From contig CAZFVR010000003.1 in assembly GCA_964522215.1 (NCBI GenBank), positions 68,561-132,560 of the forward strand: 64,000 nt of DNA. Direction: 5' to 3'. Below are positions 18,080-27,201 of the stretch, in pieces. The notes beneath the pieces are model-generated. The model had not been told where the DNA came from. It made no database searches and saw only the letters and a list, made by a program, of their open reading frames with translations. Numbering within the stretch: the stretch's first letter is position 1; every line of letters begins with the position of its first letter. Source of the DNA: CAG-390 sp964522215. GTDB lineage: Bacteria > Bacillota > Clostridia > Oscillospirales > CAG-272. The translations under genes were made by a program, and so were the position numbers.

Positions 18080-19306
18080 TCAGAATGCCCAGTTGCCGTT
18101 TTCAAACACCTTTACACTGCGGCCGTCACGTGTATGAGCGATTATCTCAAGATCCGCCGAGCCTATCATAAAGTCAACATGGATCATTGAATCGTTGATG
18201 CCCATCTCATGACATTCCTCGATGCTGTAATTTGCATAATCCTTAACACACTCGGGGAAGCCGCGACCAAGTGCGAGATGGCAGCAGGCATTTTCATCGA
18301 AAAGTGTGTTATAGAACACAAGCCCTGAGTTTTGGATGGGAGAATCATATGGCACAAGCGCGCATTCGCCAAGGTATGCTGCGCCCTCGTCCATAGATAT
18401 CATCTGGCGCAAAAGCTCCTCATTCTTCTCGGCATGGACCTCAACGGCGCGACCACCCTCAAATCTCACCGAAAAGTTCTCTATCAGCTGTCCCTGATAG
18501 GAAAGCGGGCGGGTGGCAACGACCACACCCTCCGCACAGCCGCGCATGGGAGAGGTAAAGACCTCCTCTGTGGGCATGTTGGGATTGTAGCGAACGCCGC
18601 CGAGCGTATTTTCGGCACCGCCGAGGAAGTTGACGTTTTTAATGAGTCCGACCTTAAAATCGGTGCCATTGGATGAGTGATATTCAAGCTCCGCAATATC
18701 AAGCTCGTTGAGATAGCGGCTCCTTGCCGCCATATCATCGTTGTGAGCCTGCCAATCGGCAATGGGATCCTCTCCGTCCGCACGCGCGGCGCTGAGTATC
18801 GCCTCCCAAAGCTTTTCAACTGCGCGGTTGCGGGTAAGCTCCGGGAACATCTTTTTTGCCCAACGCTCACCCGGCACGGCCGCAATCACCCACTGATACT
18901 TGTTATCCATCTTATCGCGGTAAGGCTTTATGATGGGATATGTCGCCTGGCTGGTCTTTGCCATCTTTTGAAGGTTGATCCCTGCCAATCCGTCCGGATC
19001 TTCTGATTCAAGATATATCATAGCAGGCAGAGCCTCAACGCGATGCTCCCAACGCTCGATCTCCCATTTTTCAAGAGTAGTGAGAGTTTTAAGAGTACGA
19101 TAACGGTAATTTGTTTTAACAAGTGGCTGATAGCTCCACTCGACCATAACCTTTTTTGCGCCGCACTTGTAGCATTCCTCAACGACCATATGGGCAAATT
19201 CCGCTGTCTCGACAGAAGAGTATACCATTACCTCCTGCCCCTTTTGCACATTTGCGCCGGTCTTGGCAATAAGCTGTGCGTACTTTTTCATTACTGTCTT
19301 TTTCAT
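18080..19306 (-). CDS. M29 family aminopeptidase
   Basis: The 408-residue protein has the length and sequence of clostridial M29 (AmpS/PepS) metallo-aminopeptidases. Family motifs include the NMPTEEVFTSP Glu, the acidic DEGAAYLGE segment, FDENACCHLALGRGF with its His, and the C-terminal IHVDFMIGS, which together form the two-metal site. It releases N-terminal residues from peptides in the cytoplasm. The ATG has AAAGG upstream. It follows the UPF0210 gene by 69 bases on the same strand and may be the last gene of that unit. Confidence 0.92.
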   Translation of the reverse strand: MKKTVMKKYAQLIAKTGANVQKGQEVMVYSSVETAEFAHMVVEECYKCGAKKVMVEWSYQPLVKTNYRYRTLKTLTTLEKWEIERWEHRVEALPAMIYLESEDPDGLAGINLQKMAKTSQATYPIIKPYRDKMDNKYQWVIAAVPGERWAKKMFPELTRNRAVEKLWEAILSAARADGEDPIADWQAHNDDMAARSRYLNELDIAELEYHSSNGTDFKVGLIKNVNFLGGAENTLGGVRYNPNMPTEEVFTSPMRGCAEGVVVATRPLSYQGQLIENFSVRFEGGRAVEVHAEKNEELLRQMISMDEGAAYLGECALVPYDSPIQNSGLVFYNTLFDENACCHLALGRGFPECVKDYANYSIEECHEMGINDSMIHVDFMIGSADLEIIAHTRDGRSVKVFENGNWAF

Positions 19307-19375
19307 GCAATTAGCCTTTCTGCGATCTGATATGTTAAGTTCAATTTCTCTTGTTCGTCATGCCTACGATCGGGT

Positions 19376-20734
19376 TTAGTTCTTGAGGCTGTGGATCGGC
19401 GCGGGTATCCTTCCTCCGCGGGCGATAAAACGCGCGGGGGAGCGACGATTTATCGGCATGACGGGGGCTGTACCGAGGAGTCCGCCAAAGGAGACCTCGT
19501 CCCCGACCGTTTTGCCGACCGCGGGGATAACGCGCACGGCGGTGGTCTTGGTATTGGCTACCCCGATGGATATCTCATCGGCGATAAGACCGCAAATGAC
19601 ATCCGCCTCGGTATCACCCGGGATAGCTATCATATCAAGACCGACCGAGCAAACTGCCGTCATCGCCTCAAGCTTTTCAAGGGTGAGCGCACCCGATCTT
19701 GCCGCGGCTATCATGCCCGCATCCTCGGATACCGGGATAAATGCGCCCGAAAGTCCGCCAACATGCGATGATGCCATAACGCCGCCCTTTTTAACGGCAT
19801 CGTTGAGGAGCGCCAGCGCCGCAGTAGTGCCGGGGCCGCCGCACTGCTCAAGACCCATCTCCTCAAGAATATACGCCACCGAATCACCGACAGCGGGTGT
19901 GGGGGCCAATGAAAGATCGACGATGCCAAACGGCACATCCAATCTGCGGGATGCCTCGGCGGCAACGAGCTGACCCACGCGCGTGATCTTAAAGGCGGTG
20001 CGCTTTACCGTTTCGGCAAGCTCAGAGAGATCGCAATCCCCCGCCCTTGCTATTGCGGATGCAACCGTACCCGGCCCTGATACGCCAACGTTTATTACCG
20101 CTTCCGGCTCACTGACACCGTGGAACGCGCCTGCCATAAAGGGGTTATCCTCCGGCACGTTTGCAAACACGACAAGCTTTGCGCAACCGATCGAATCACG
20201 GTCGGCCGTAAGCTCGGCAGTCTTTTTTATTATTCCGCCCATGACACGGATGGCCTCCATGTTGATGCCGGCCTTTGTGGATGCGACATTAACTGAGGAG
20301 CAGACCTTTTGAGTTTCGTTCAGTGCGTAGGGGATCGATTCTATCAGTTGCCTCTCGCCGGGTGTGCTTCCCTTTTGCACCAGCGCACCGTAGCCGCCGA
20401 TAAAGTTAATGCCCAGTGTGTCCGCGGCGCGGTCAAGCGTTTTTGCGATCTTTACATAATCCTCGGAGGAAAAACTGCCGCCTACGAGTGAGATGGGGGT
20501 AACAGAGACACGGCGGTTAACGATCGGGATACCGTATTCCTTTTCGATATCGTCGGCGACCGAGCAAAGTTTGCCCGCGCGCGTGGTGATCTTATCGTAT
20601 ATCCTATCGCACACGCGGGAGATATCGTCCCCTGCGCAGTCGATAAGAGATATACCCATGGTGACTGTTCTGATATCGAGCTTTTCCTCGTGTATCATAT
20701 TTATTGTTTCGATAATATCGGTTACATTAAGCAT
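19376..20734 (-). CDS. UPF0210 (PFL-like) family protein
   Basis: The protein belongs to the conserved UPF0210/DUF711 family, whose structure relates to the pyruvate-formate-lyase barrel but without known activity. I place the start at the ATG at 20734 (452 residues, MLNVTDIIETINMI), the usual family N-terminus; the 46 residues upstream are unlike the family. The AAAGGAG is about 16 bases away, which is long. Gly-rich loops such as GGYGALVQKG and VSGPGTVASAIARAG are visible. It lies 67 bases after an ACT-domain (UPF0237) gene, a pairing widespread in Firmicutes and archaea that suggests an amino-acid-regulated function. Confidence 0.88.
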   Translation of the reverse strand: MLNVTDIIETINMIHEEKLDIRTVTMGISLIDCAGDDISRVCDRIYDKITTRAGKLCSVADDIEKEYGIPIVNRRVSVTPISLVGGSFSSEDYVKIAKTLDRAADTLGINFIGGYGALVQKGSTPGERQLIESIPYALNETQKVCSSVNVASTKAGINMEAIRVMGGIIKKTAELTADRDSIGCAKLVVFANVPEDNPFMAGAFHGVSEPEAVINVGVSGPGTVASAIARAGDCDLSELAETVKRTAFKITRVGQLVAAEASRRLDVPFGIVDLSLAPTPAVGDSVAYILEEMGLEQCGGPGTTAALALLNDAVKKGGVMASSHVGGLSGAFIPVSEDAGMIAAARSGALTLEKLEAMTAVCSVGLDMIAIPGDTEADVICGLIADEISIGVANTKTTAVRVIPAVGKTVGDEVSFGGLLGTAPVMPINRRSPARFIARGGRIPAPIHSLKN

Positions 20735-20801
20735 TTTTGAGTGTTTGGCGCTCCTTTGGCATCGATTTTTGCTGTTTGCGGTGTGATCTGTCTGCCCGTC
20801 A

Positions 20802-21071
20802 TCATATATGATGCATGGTGTTGAATATATCCTCATGCATGGTGGAAACAACAAGCCCTGCATCATCGCCAAGCTTTTTCATTTTGTCCACGAACTCGCC
20901 GAACGGCAGAGTGATGCCGTCAATATCAACGAGCATTATCATTGCAAAATATTCGCGAAGAACGCTTTGAGAGATATCTACGATATTTACGCCATCTGCG
21001 GCGCATTCCTGTGCAACGCGCGCTATTATTCCAACGCTGTCGCGACCTGTTACTGTTATAACTGCTTTCAT
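20802..21071 (-). CDS. ACT-domain protein, UPF0237 family
   Basis: The whole 89-residue protein is a single ACT domain: VITVTGRDSVGIIARVAQ, the NIVDISQSVL turn, and the second half ending in the helix with VVSTMHEDIF. ACT domains bind small ligands, mostly amino acids, at dimer interfaces. It is the first gene of a unit with UPF0210 and probably the M29 aminopeptidase, driven by a perfect promoter at 21124-21152. A regulatory-subunit role for UPF0210 is inferred from pairing only. Confidence 0.9.
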   Translation of the reverse strand: MKAVITVTGRDSVGIIARVAQECAADGVNIVDISQSVLREYFAMIMLVDIDGITLPFGEFVDKMKKLGDDAGLVVSTMHEDIFNTMHHI

Positions 21072-21123
21072 TGATCCATGTCCTTTTTTTGCAGATTTAA
21101 GACTTTATATTTGATACTTAATA

Positions 21124-21152
21124 ATTATATAATCAAACGCGCCGATTGTCAA
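21124..21152 (-). promoter_or_regulatory. Consensus sigma-A promoter of the ACT/UPF0210 unit
   Basis: On the minus strand there is TTGACA (21147-21152), a 17-bp spacer and TATAAT (21124-21129), a perfect consensus. Confidence 0.88.
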
Positions 21153-21285
21153 GGTGATTTTGACCTTTAGGCGTTAAATTGGGCAAAAAAGCTCAAAGCA
21201 CCCCGCACTTGGCACCCCTGTGGCGGGATGCAGATCGCCGCAGACAATGTGCGGAGCGAAATATTTATTTTTTATATAAAAAATA

Positions 21286-21314
21286 TTGCAAACGAGAGCG
21301 ATATGTGATATAAT
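21286..21314 (+). promoter_or_regulatory. Sigma-A promoter of the tandem ACT gene
   Basis: TTGCAA (21286-21291), a 17-bp spacer and TATAAT (21309-21314). Confidence 0.8.
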
Positions 21315-21397
21315 AGAATGCAATAAAAATGTAATTGCAAAACGTCCGCGCCGCATGCTCGGCAAAAGGATACGGGCGTTATCGGAAAGGTCAAAAA

Positions 21398-21820
21398 ATG
21401 TCGGTACAACAACTATCCGTTTTTATTGAAAATCGCCGCGGCACTCTTTTGGAGATAACCGAAGTGCTGGCTGCCGCAAAAATAGATATTCGCGCCCTCT
21501 CCCTGACCGAAACCGAGGAGTACGGTATTTTGCGCCTTATAGTAAGCGACACCGAAAACGCTTATAATGCCATCCGCGGCGCCGGCAAAACGGTATCGAT
21601 CAATGATGTTCTCTGCATCGAGATACCCGATGATCCCGGCGGACTTATGACAGCACTGTGCGTGCTCAACAACAACGATTTAGATGTTGAATACATGTAC
21701 ACCTTCGTAGGCTGTGGCGCAGGCTCACGCGCCAATGTTGCCATACGTGTAGCAGACAATGCGCTTGGTGCTCGTCTGCTCTCTGAGGCAGGATACACGC
21801 TGATCTCAAGCATAAGCTGA
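21398..21820 (+). CDS. Tandem ACT-domain protein
   Basis: The 140-residue protein starts at the ATG at 21398, preceded by GAAAGG. It consists of two ACT-like halves: LSVFIENRRGTLLEITEVLAAAKIDIRALSL (about residues 5-70) and a second from about residue 72, with DDPGGLMTALCVLNNNDLDVEYMYTF. No enzyme domain is present. Free-standing tandem ACT proteins of this kind are frequent in Clostridia, often near phenylacetate-CoA ligase or amino-acid genes, which are not seen here. A ligand-sensing role is inferred. The gene is monocistronic and ends at a terminator. Confidence 0.88.
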   Translation: MSVQQLSVFIENRRGTLLEITEVLAAAKIDIRALSLTETEEYGILRLIVSDTENAYNAIRGAGKTVSINDVLCIEIPDDPGGLMTALCVLNNNDLDVEYMYTFVGCGAGSRANVAIRVADNALGARLLSEAGYTLISSIS

Positions 21821-21873
21821 CACTGCGCGAGCTAATACACCGCTGCATATTGAATTAAACTATAATACATCGA

Positions 21874-21905
21874 GAGGCTGTCGCACGCGACAGCCTCCGT
21901 TTTTT
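21874..21905 (+). terminator. Rho-independent terminator
   Basis: A 10-bp stem, GAGGCTGTCG with loop CACG, is followed by CGTTTTTT. It ends the tandem ACT gene and faces the convergent EEP gene. Confidence 0.9.
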
Positions 21906-21928
21906 ATTCATGCAGCCCGGTCAGCGGA

Positions 21929-22783
21929 TCAGATGCTGACATCGGCATAGACCATACAATGGTCGGAGGCGTCAAGCACCTCCTGCCGCGTTTCGATGCT
22001 GTGTACCCAAACATTCACCTGCGGGGAGACAAATATATGGTCGATGGGTGAGCGACGGTTATCCGGCAGCTGACCTATTATCGGATGGAAGGAAAACTGC
22101 CCCATGGATGCACTGACGGTGGCAGCATATTTTGCATTCTTCATACCGGAGGAGGTAATTATGCTGTAAAGCTCCTCCTCTTCCCCTGCATTGAAATCTC
22201 CGGTAAAAAAGAACGGGATATCTCCGTATTTTTCAACGAGCACCGCCTGCTCGGCAAGCATCTGCCTTGCGTTATCCGCACGCCATTTGGCACCATCGAC
22301 CGCATCCGTCATCCCCTCAAGCTTATATGAGCTCAAAAGTATGGCTGCATGCGTGTTTATGTGGCCAAGCAATGCGCCGGTAGTCTTATCTCTGAGTATT
22401 GCCGCGGTAAGTCCCTTTGTATAAGTAAATGTGGAGGTGTACATGAGCATATATGACTCGACCTCCTCAAAGCGGTCGGCAAGGTATGCTATCGGATAGT
22501 AGTTTTGCTTGGGGTACTTGGCCGAAAGGGAGGCAAGCTCACTCTCCCGCCTTTTGTCGGGATCGGGCTGAGCCGTTACAAAGCGGTAACCGATCGCCTC
22601 AAGCTTTGGCCTGAAGCTTTCATGATAAAATGCGTTGATCTCCTGAAAGCCTACGATATCCGGCCTGTAATAGGCGAGATTTTCAAGTATCTTGCCCTCG
22701 CGCTCCGGGGCTGTGGCATCAAAGAGCAGATTTGCCGTCATTATTCGCAAATTTGCTTTTTCGCACTTTTGTGATCGTTCCAT
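21929..22783 (-). CDS. Endonuclease/exonuclease/phosphatase family hydrolase
   Basis: The protein is about 284 residues from the ATG at 22783, which has GGAG six bases upstream; an earlier in-frame start is less well placed. EEP-fold motifs are complete: TANLLFD, the metal Glu in VGFQEINAF, a central INTHAA His, GDFNAGEEE, PIDHIFVS and the terminal SDHCMV Asp-His pair. The family includes exonuclease III, sphingomyelinases and inositol phosphatases; no signal peptide is visible, so a cytoplasmic phosphodiesterase is likely. It lies 95 bases downstream of the class II aldolase gene, on the same strand. Confidence 0.86.
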   Translation of the reverse strand: MERSQKCEKANLRIMTANLLFDATAPEREGKILENLAYYRPDIVGFQEINAFYHESFRPKLEAIGYRFVTAQPDPDKRRESELASLSAKYPKQNYYPIAYLADRFEEVESYMLMYTSTFTYTKGLTAAILRDKTTGALLGHINTHAAILLSSYKLEGMTDAVDGAKWRADNARQMLAEQAVLVEKYGDIPFFFTGDFNAGEEEELYSIITSSGMKNAKYAATVSASMGQFSFHPIIGQLPDNRRSPIDHIFVSPQVNVWVHSIETRQEVLDASDHCMVYADVSI

Positions 22784-22878
22784 TTTTCGCTCCGTTCCGC
22801 CGCTGCTGCGGCTTTTTTCAGTGTTTTTCAATTCAGCTGTTTACGATCTTGTGGATCGGCTATGATATTTTTTTGCTG

Positions 22879-24162
22879 TCAAAGGTTGAATGCTACCTCT
22901 ATCTCACGTATCTCATCGTCGCCGATCGGGACGATACTGCCGCCCATCGATGCTATATCGCAAAGCGATTCCGCGCCGAACTCAAGCACTTCAAGACGGT
23001 CATAGGCATTGAGCGGTGAGGTTCCCGCAACTATCACCATATCACTGTCGATAATGGCTATGGGCGTGTGCATGGATATCTTCTCTGCGATCTTGGCTGG
23101 TGCATCCTCAAGTGTACCAAGGGGATAACGCAGTGTGTTGCGCAGGCAGATATAGCCCTCCGGGATCATATGGGAGTTAAACTCGCTGCCAGTTACGGCA
23201 AAGCCCATTATGTATGGCGGACGCGCCATTGCTATGCTCTCGATATCCGGGTGCGCATCAAAGATACGTCTTACAAGGCCGGCAAAGCGAGAGGGCGTTT
23301 TGTTCTTCTCACATCTTGTATCCTCAACGTAAACAAGATCCTCCGCATCGATCAGCCCCGCATCCTCACCCTCCGGGGTTATCAAAAAGCCTCGTCCCGC
23401 GCGGGAGGCAAAAATACCGCAGGCGGCGGTAAAGAGTTTGTTTTTATATGAGCGACGGCATTTATCGATAATATCCGCGCGCACGGGCGAAAAATCTGCC
23501 GCGACTATAGAATCGCTAAAGGCAAGCTCACGCACGGGGGATGACTTTTTTGCAAGCTCCTCGGGCGTGAGGACATGCCCCGGGCAGCGGAGCATTGATG
23601 CCGCCACTCCCGTCCTTGCGGTAAAATCCAACGCCTCAAACATCATATAGGCGCGCTCAAGGCTTTCGGCTCCGAGGACCACGCCATGATTTTCAAGCAA
23701 AACAGTATCACATCCCTTGGCAAACTCCGCAGATATATATCCGCCAAGCTTTTCGCTGCCCGGCAGTGCGTATTTGGCAATGGCTATTCTGCCGCAAAGT
23801 GCGGACACACCCGGAATGAGATCCATTTGCGGCAGCTGTCGCTCCAAGCTGTAGGCTACAAGTGCTGCGGGATGTGCATGCAACACGGCGTGCAGATCCG
23901 GTCTTGACCGAAGTACCGCAAGATGAAAGGGGTACTCGGTCGATGGGCGGTGCTTGCCATGTACAACGCCGTCAGGCGTGACCCACATGATATCCTCTGC
24001 CGTAAGATGTGCTTTATCCACACCGGACGGTGAGATCCAAAGGGTACCGTCATCATCCATTATTGAAAGATTACCGCCGGAGGTGGTGGTAAGCTTGTTA
24101 TCATACAGGCGGGTCATATAAAAGGCTATTTTTTCAGCCGGTGACATATTGAGTTTTTTCAT
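22879..24162 (-). CDS. Tandem class II aldolase/adducin-domain protein
   Basis: The 427-residue protein is twice the usual length. Residues 1-200 form a complete class II aldolase domain: TTSGGNLSI phosphate loop, STEYPFH, the metal pair in LHAHPAAL and the third His in ENHGVV. Residues 215-427 repeat the fold with weaker similarity: the HxH position reads AMARPPYI, so metal binding looks lost. Single-domain members cleave sugar phosphates such as fuculose or ribulose phosphate. The fused second half may serve as a structural partner. It has its own promoter at 24266-24294 and AGGAG before the ATG. Confidence 0.82.
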   Translation of the reverse strand: MKKLNMSPAEKIAFYMTRLYDNKLTTTSGGNLSIMDDDGTLWISPSGVDKAHLTAEDIMWVTPDGVVHGKHRPSTEYPFHLAVLRSRPDLHAVLHAHPAALVAYSLERQLPQMDLIPGVSALCGRIAIAKYALPGSEKLGGYISAEFAKGCDTVLLENHGVVLGAESLERAYMMFEALDFTARTGVAASMLRCPGHVLTPEELAKKSSPVRELAFSDSIVAADFSPVRADIIDKCRRSYKNKLFTAACGIFASRAGRGFLITPEGEDAGLIDAEDLVYVEDTRCEKNKTPSRFAGLVRRIFDAHPDIESIAMARPPYIMGFAVTGSEFNSHMIPEGYICLRNTLRYPLGTLEDAPAKIAEKISMHTPIAIIDSDMVIVAGTSPLNAYDRLEVLEFGAESLCDIASMGGSIVPIGDDEIREIEVAFNL

Positions 24163-24265
24163 TATTTAAGACTCCTATCGGCACACATGCCGATCTGTTA
24201 ATTAATGGCTGGGCGAATCTTTAGGCACACATAGGTGCATGATGCGCCGCGCCCATCCTTAAAAT

Positions 24266-24294
24266 ATTATATCCTTAAATTGCCACGGAGTCAA
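24266..24294 (-). promoter_or_regulatory. Sigma-A promoter of the class II aldolase gene
   Basis: On the minus strand there is TTGACT (24289-24294), a 17-bp spacer and TATAAT (24266-24271). Confidence 0.82.
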
Positions 24295-24364
24295 TACTTT
24301 TATTAAAATTTGAACGATCGAGTGCAAAACGAAATAATTATTCGTTGCGGCTTGGGTGGGCGCA

Positions 24365-25411
24365 TCAGTTTGCGGGCGCGGGCACGGGTGCGGAATAACG
24401 TTCGCCAAGGCTATCTATCACTGCGCGAACTGACTCGGCAGAACGGCGCAGCTGTTCAAGTTCGCCCGCATCAAGCGGGATCTGGAGCACCTTTTCTATC
24501 CCGCCGCGACCTACGATGCACGGCAGACCTATACAAACATCGCTGATGCCGTAATGCCCGCCCGCCAAAGTTGAGACTGGCAGTATGGTATGCTCATCCC
24601 GCACTATTGCCACGGCTATCCGCCGCACTGCCTCGGCGATCGCATAATAGGTCGCGCCCTTGGCGGCAATGATCCTGTATGCGGCATCCCTTACATCCAA
24701 AAAGATATCCTCAAAACTCCGTGGATCACAGCCGCAGGCGCACTCACTGCAAAAGCGGGAAAGATCCACCCCGGAAACATTTGCACTGCTGAACACCGCC
24801 ACCTCGCTGTCTCCATGCTCGCCTATTATAAATGTATGCACATTGCGGCTGTCCACCCCTAAGCGCTCGCCCACCAACTGCTTTAACCGCGCCGTATCGA
24901 GCACCGTTCCCGAGCCGATCACACGACAGGCAGGCAGACCTGATCTTACAAGGGTGAGATATGTGAGGATATCGACCGGATTTGACACCACCAAAATGAT
25001 ACCGCGCGGGTCGATGGCGGATATTTTATCCACGATATCGGCAAATATCTGCTCGTTCTTATGGATGAGATCCATCCTGCTCTCACCTTCTTTTTGCGGC
25101 GCTCCCGCGGTGATGATAACGAGCGCCGCATCGGCGATATCCTTGTAGTCACCGCTGTATATCGCCATTGGCGAATGGAACGGCAGGCCGTGTGCAATAT
25201 CCTCCGCCTCGCCCTGCGCCTTGTCGGGGTCTATATCTATCAGCACCAGCTCACTGAACAGCTCGCTCTGCATCAGCGTGTAGGCAATGGTCGCGCCTAC
25301 ATTTCCGCACCCGATAACGGCGCATTTTCTGACATCGGCTTTTATTATATCTGTATCCGATCGTATATCAGACTGTTTGGATGTTGTTTTCTCGCTTGTT
25401 ATTTTGCTCAT
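24365..25411 (-). CDS. ldh: L-lactate dehydrogenase
   Basis: The 348-residue protein has the NAD-binding VIGCGNVGATIAYTL loop, the specificity loop GAPQKEGESRMDLI, NPVDILTY, GSGTVLDTARLK and the catalytic HTFIIGEHGDSE. Gln in the specificity loop favours pyruvate; malate dehydrogenases have Arg there. The enzyme reduces pyruvate to L-lactate and regenerates NAD+ in fermentation. It has an unusual polar extension of about 28 residues before the Rossmann strand; no better internal start was found. It lies about 140 bases after glpK with a hairpin between the two, so it may be partly read from the glpK promoter. Confidence 0.93.
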   Translation of the reverse strand: MSKITSEKTTSKQSDIRSDTDIIKADVRKCAVIGCGNVGATIAYTLMQSELFSELVLIDIDPDKAQGEAEDIAHGLPFHSPMAIYSGDYKDIADAALVIITAGAPQKEGESRMDLIHKNEQIFADIVDKISAIDPRGIILVVSNPVDILTYLTLVRSGLPACRVIGSGTVLDTARLKQLVGERLGVDSRNVHTFIIGEHGDSEVAVFSSANVSGVDLSRFCSECACGCDPRSFEDIFLDVRDAAYRIIAAKGATYYAIAEAVRRIAVAIVRDEHTILPVSTLAGGHYGISDVCIGLPCIVGRGGIEKVLQIPLDAGELEQLRRSAESVRAVIDSLGERYSAPVPAPAN

Positions 25412-25452
25412 TTCCTGCTCGATCTCCCCAAAAGCTTATTCTCGATTCAATA

Positions 25453-25490
25453 AAAATGCGTATGCGATCGGCATATGATGCCGACCGCAT
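25453..25490 (-). terminator. Terminator after glpK
   Basis: Read on the minus strand, the stem ATGCGGTCGGCAT/ATGCCGATCGCAT with one mismatch is followed a few bases later by TTTTT. It separates glpK from ldh. Confidence 0.65.
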
Positions 25491-25550
25491 ATATTATTTA
25501 CCGTTTTTGATCCATTGATTCGGGCAGACCCCAAATGCCGCAGGCAAGCC

Positions 25551-27038
25551 TTATTTTGTAAGTACTCTGCCCACTGCCTCGCGCCATCCTGCCAGCTTTA
25601 CCGCTCGCTCATCAGCGGAGATGGTGGGTACAAAGGTCCTGTCAGCGTTCCAGTTTTCCGCGATCTCGTCAAGTGTGGCAAAAGCACCCGTGGCCAGTCC
25701 CGCAAGATTTGCGGCACCGAGTGCCGTGGTCTCAATGCACTGCGGGCGGATTATTGGCGTACCGAGCAGATCCGCCTGTATCTCAAGCAAAAGATCATTT
25801 GCTGACGCGCCGCCATCTACCTTAAGGGAGGACATATCAGCTCCAGCCTCTCGCTTCATAAGATCAAGCACATCGGCGGTCTGATAAGCCATGGACTCAA
25901 GCACCGCACGCACCACATGTGCACGCGTTGTCCCGCGTGTGATGCCCAGCAGTGCGCCGCGCGCGTAAGGATCCCAATAAGGTGCGCCAAGTCCCACAAA
26001 TGCGGGTACGAACCACACTCCGCCACTGCTTTGGACAGTACGCGCCACACCCTCAGTCTCTGCTGCACTCGCCACAAGGCCGAGTCCGTCACGCAGCCAT
26101 TGCACGGCAGCACCGCAAACGAACACCGAGCCCTCAAGCGCGTATGTAACAGGTGCATCGCCTATCCCCCACGCTATGGTGGTGAGAAGTCCACCCTCCG
26201 ATGTTACCGGGCGTGCGCCTGTGTTCATAAGCATGAATCCGCCTGTGCCGTATGTATTCTTTGCATCGCCGTTTTTAAAACAGCACTGACCGAAGAGCGC
26301 GGCCTGCTGATCTCCGGCCACACCCGCCACCGGGATAGGTGCTCCAAAAAGTACGGGGTCGGTCTCACCGAATATCCCGGAAGAGGGACGGACCTCCGGC
26401 AGCATACAGCGTGGGATATTAAAGAGGCGCAAAAGCTCGTCATCCCACTCAAGCGTATGGATATTAAAGAGCATCGTGCGGGAGGCGTTTGAAAGATCTG
26501 TGGCGTGAACACGACCACCGGTAAGGTTATAGATCAGCCAGCTGTCGACCGTTCCAAAGCAAAGCTCGCCGCGTTCCGCCCTATCGCGTGCACCCGGAAT
26601 ATTATCAAGTATCCATTTGAGCTTTGTTGCCGAAAAATAGGCATCTATCAAAAGCCCAGTGCGGCGGCGGATATCCTCACAAAGCTCACCGCTCTTTATA
26701 TAGTCGCAATACTCTGCCGTGCGGCGGCATTGCCACACGATCGCATTGCATATCGGACGCCCGCTGTTGCGCTCCCAAACGATAGTTGTTTCGCGCTGAT
26801 TAGTGATACCGATGCCGTAAACATCGCAGGCACCGATACCCGCGCGGGCAAGTGCTTCACGCGCGACCTCAAGTTGTGTATTCCATATATCCATGGGGTC
26901 ATGCTCGACCCACCCTCGGTGTGGGAAATGCTGCGGAAATTCCTTTTGTGAGGATGCAATTATCCTGCCCCCGCGATCGAATACTATAGAGCGGGAGCTG
27001 GTGGTTCCCTGATCAAGTGCTAAAAGATATTTGGGCAT
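25551..27038 (-). CDS. glpK: Glycerol kinase
   Basis: The 495-residue protein is a typical full-length GlpK: ALDQGTTSSRSIVFD at the N-terminus, the PQHFPHRGWVEHDP loop, GVAGDQQAALFGQ, NTYGTGGFMLMNTG and the C-terminal DGGASANDLLLE. The His in FPHRGW is at the site that PTS HPr phosphorylates in Firmicutes enzymes, so PTS control is possible. It phosphorylates glycerol to glycerol 3-phosphate. No facilitator glpF or dehydrogenase is adjacent. It has a good promoter at 27111-27139 and GGAGG before the ATG. Confidence 0.97.
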   Translation of the reverse strand: MPKYLLALDQGTTSSRSIVFDRGGRIIASSQKEFPQHFPHRGWVEHDPMDIWNTQLEVAREALARAGIGACDVYGIGITNQRETTIVWERNSGRPICNAIVWQCRRTAEYCDYIKSGELCEDIRRRTGLLIDAYFSATKLKWILDNIPGARDRAERGELCFGTVDSWLIYNLTGGRVHATDLSNASRTMLFNIHTLEWDDELLRLFNIPRCMLPEVRPSSGIFGETDPVLFGAPIPVAGVAGDQQAALFGQCCFKNGDAKNTYGTGGFMLMNTGARPVTSEGGLLTTIAWGIGDAPVTYALEGSVFVCGAAVQWLRDGLGLVASAAETEGVARTVQSSGGVWFVPAFVGLGAPYWDPYARGALLGITRGTTRAHVVRAVLESMAYQTADVLDLMKREAGADMSSLKVDGGASANDLLLEIQADLLGTPIIRPQCIETTALGAANLAGLATGAFATLDEIAENWNADRTFVPTISADERAVKLAGWREAVGRVLTK

Positions 27039-27110
27039 GGCAATACCTCCGTCGTTTTTTCGGCTCGATCTTTATGTCAGCTCGATTTTTTCCATGATAT
27101 CATTATACAC

Positions 27111-27139
27111 ATTATACAGCATAACCGGGTGCATTTCAA
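27111..27139 (-). promoter_or_regulatory. Sigma-A promoter of glpK
   Basis: On the minus strand there is TTGAAA (27134-27139), a 17-bp spacer and TATAAT (27111-27116). A second TATAAT-like hexamer lies 12 bp downstream. Confidence 0.82.
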
Positions 27140-27201
27140 TATTCAAGAAAATAATTTCTTAATCTTTTTTCTTTTTTTCACTCGGTCGGATATGTCAAAT
27201 A

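Larger units (their letters stand above)
21072..21397. other. Gene-free divergent control region
   Basis: These 326 bases hold two divergent sigma-A promoters (21124-21152 minus, 21286-21314 plus). Between them is a moderately GC-rich stretch with no other recognisable gene or RNA motif. The two outward genes both encode ACT-domain proteins. Confidence 0.7.

Noticed and set aside
24365..25411. Malate dehydrogenase for the ldh gene
   Set aside because: The specificity loop has Gln (GAPQKEGES) as in lactate dehydrogenases, not the Arg of malate dehydrogenases.
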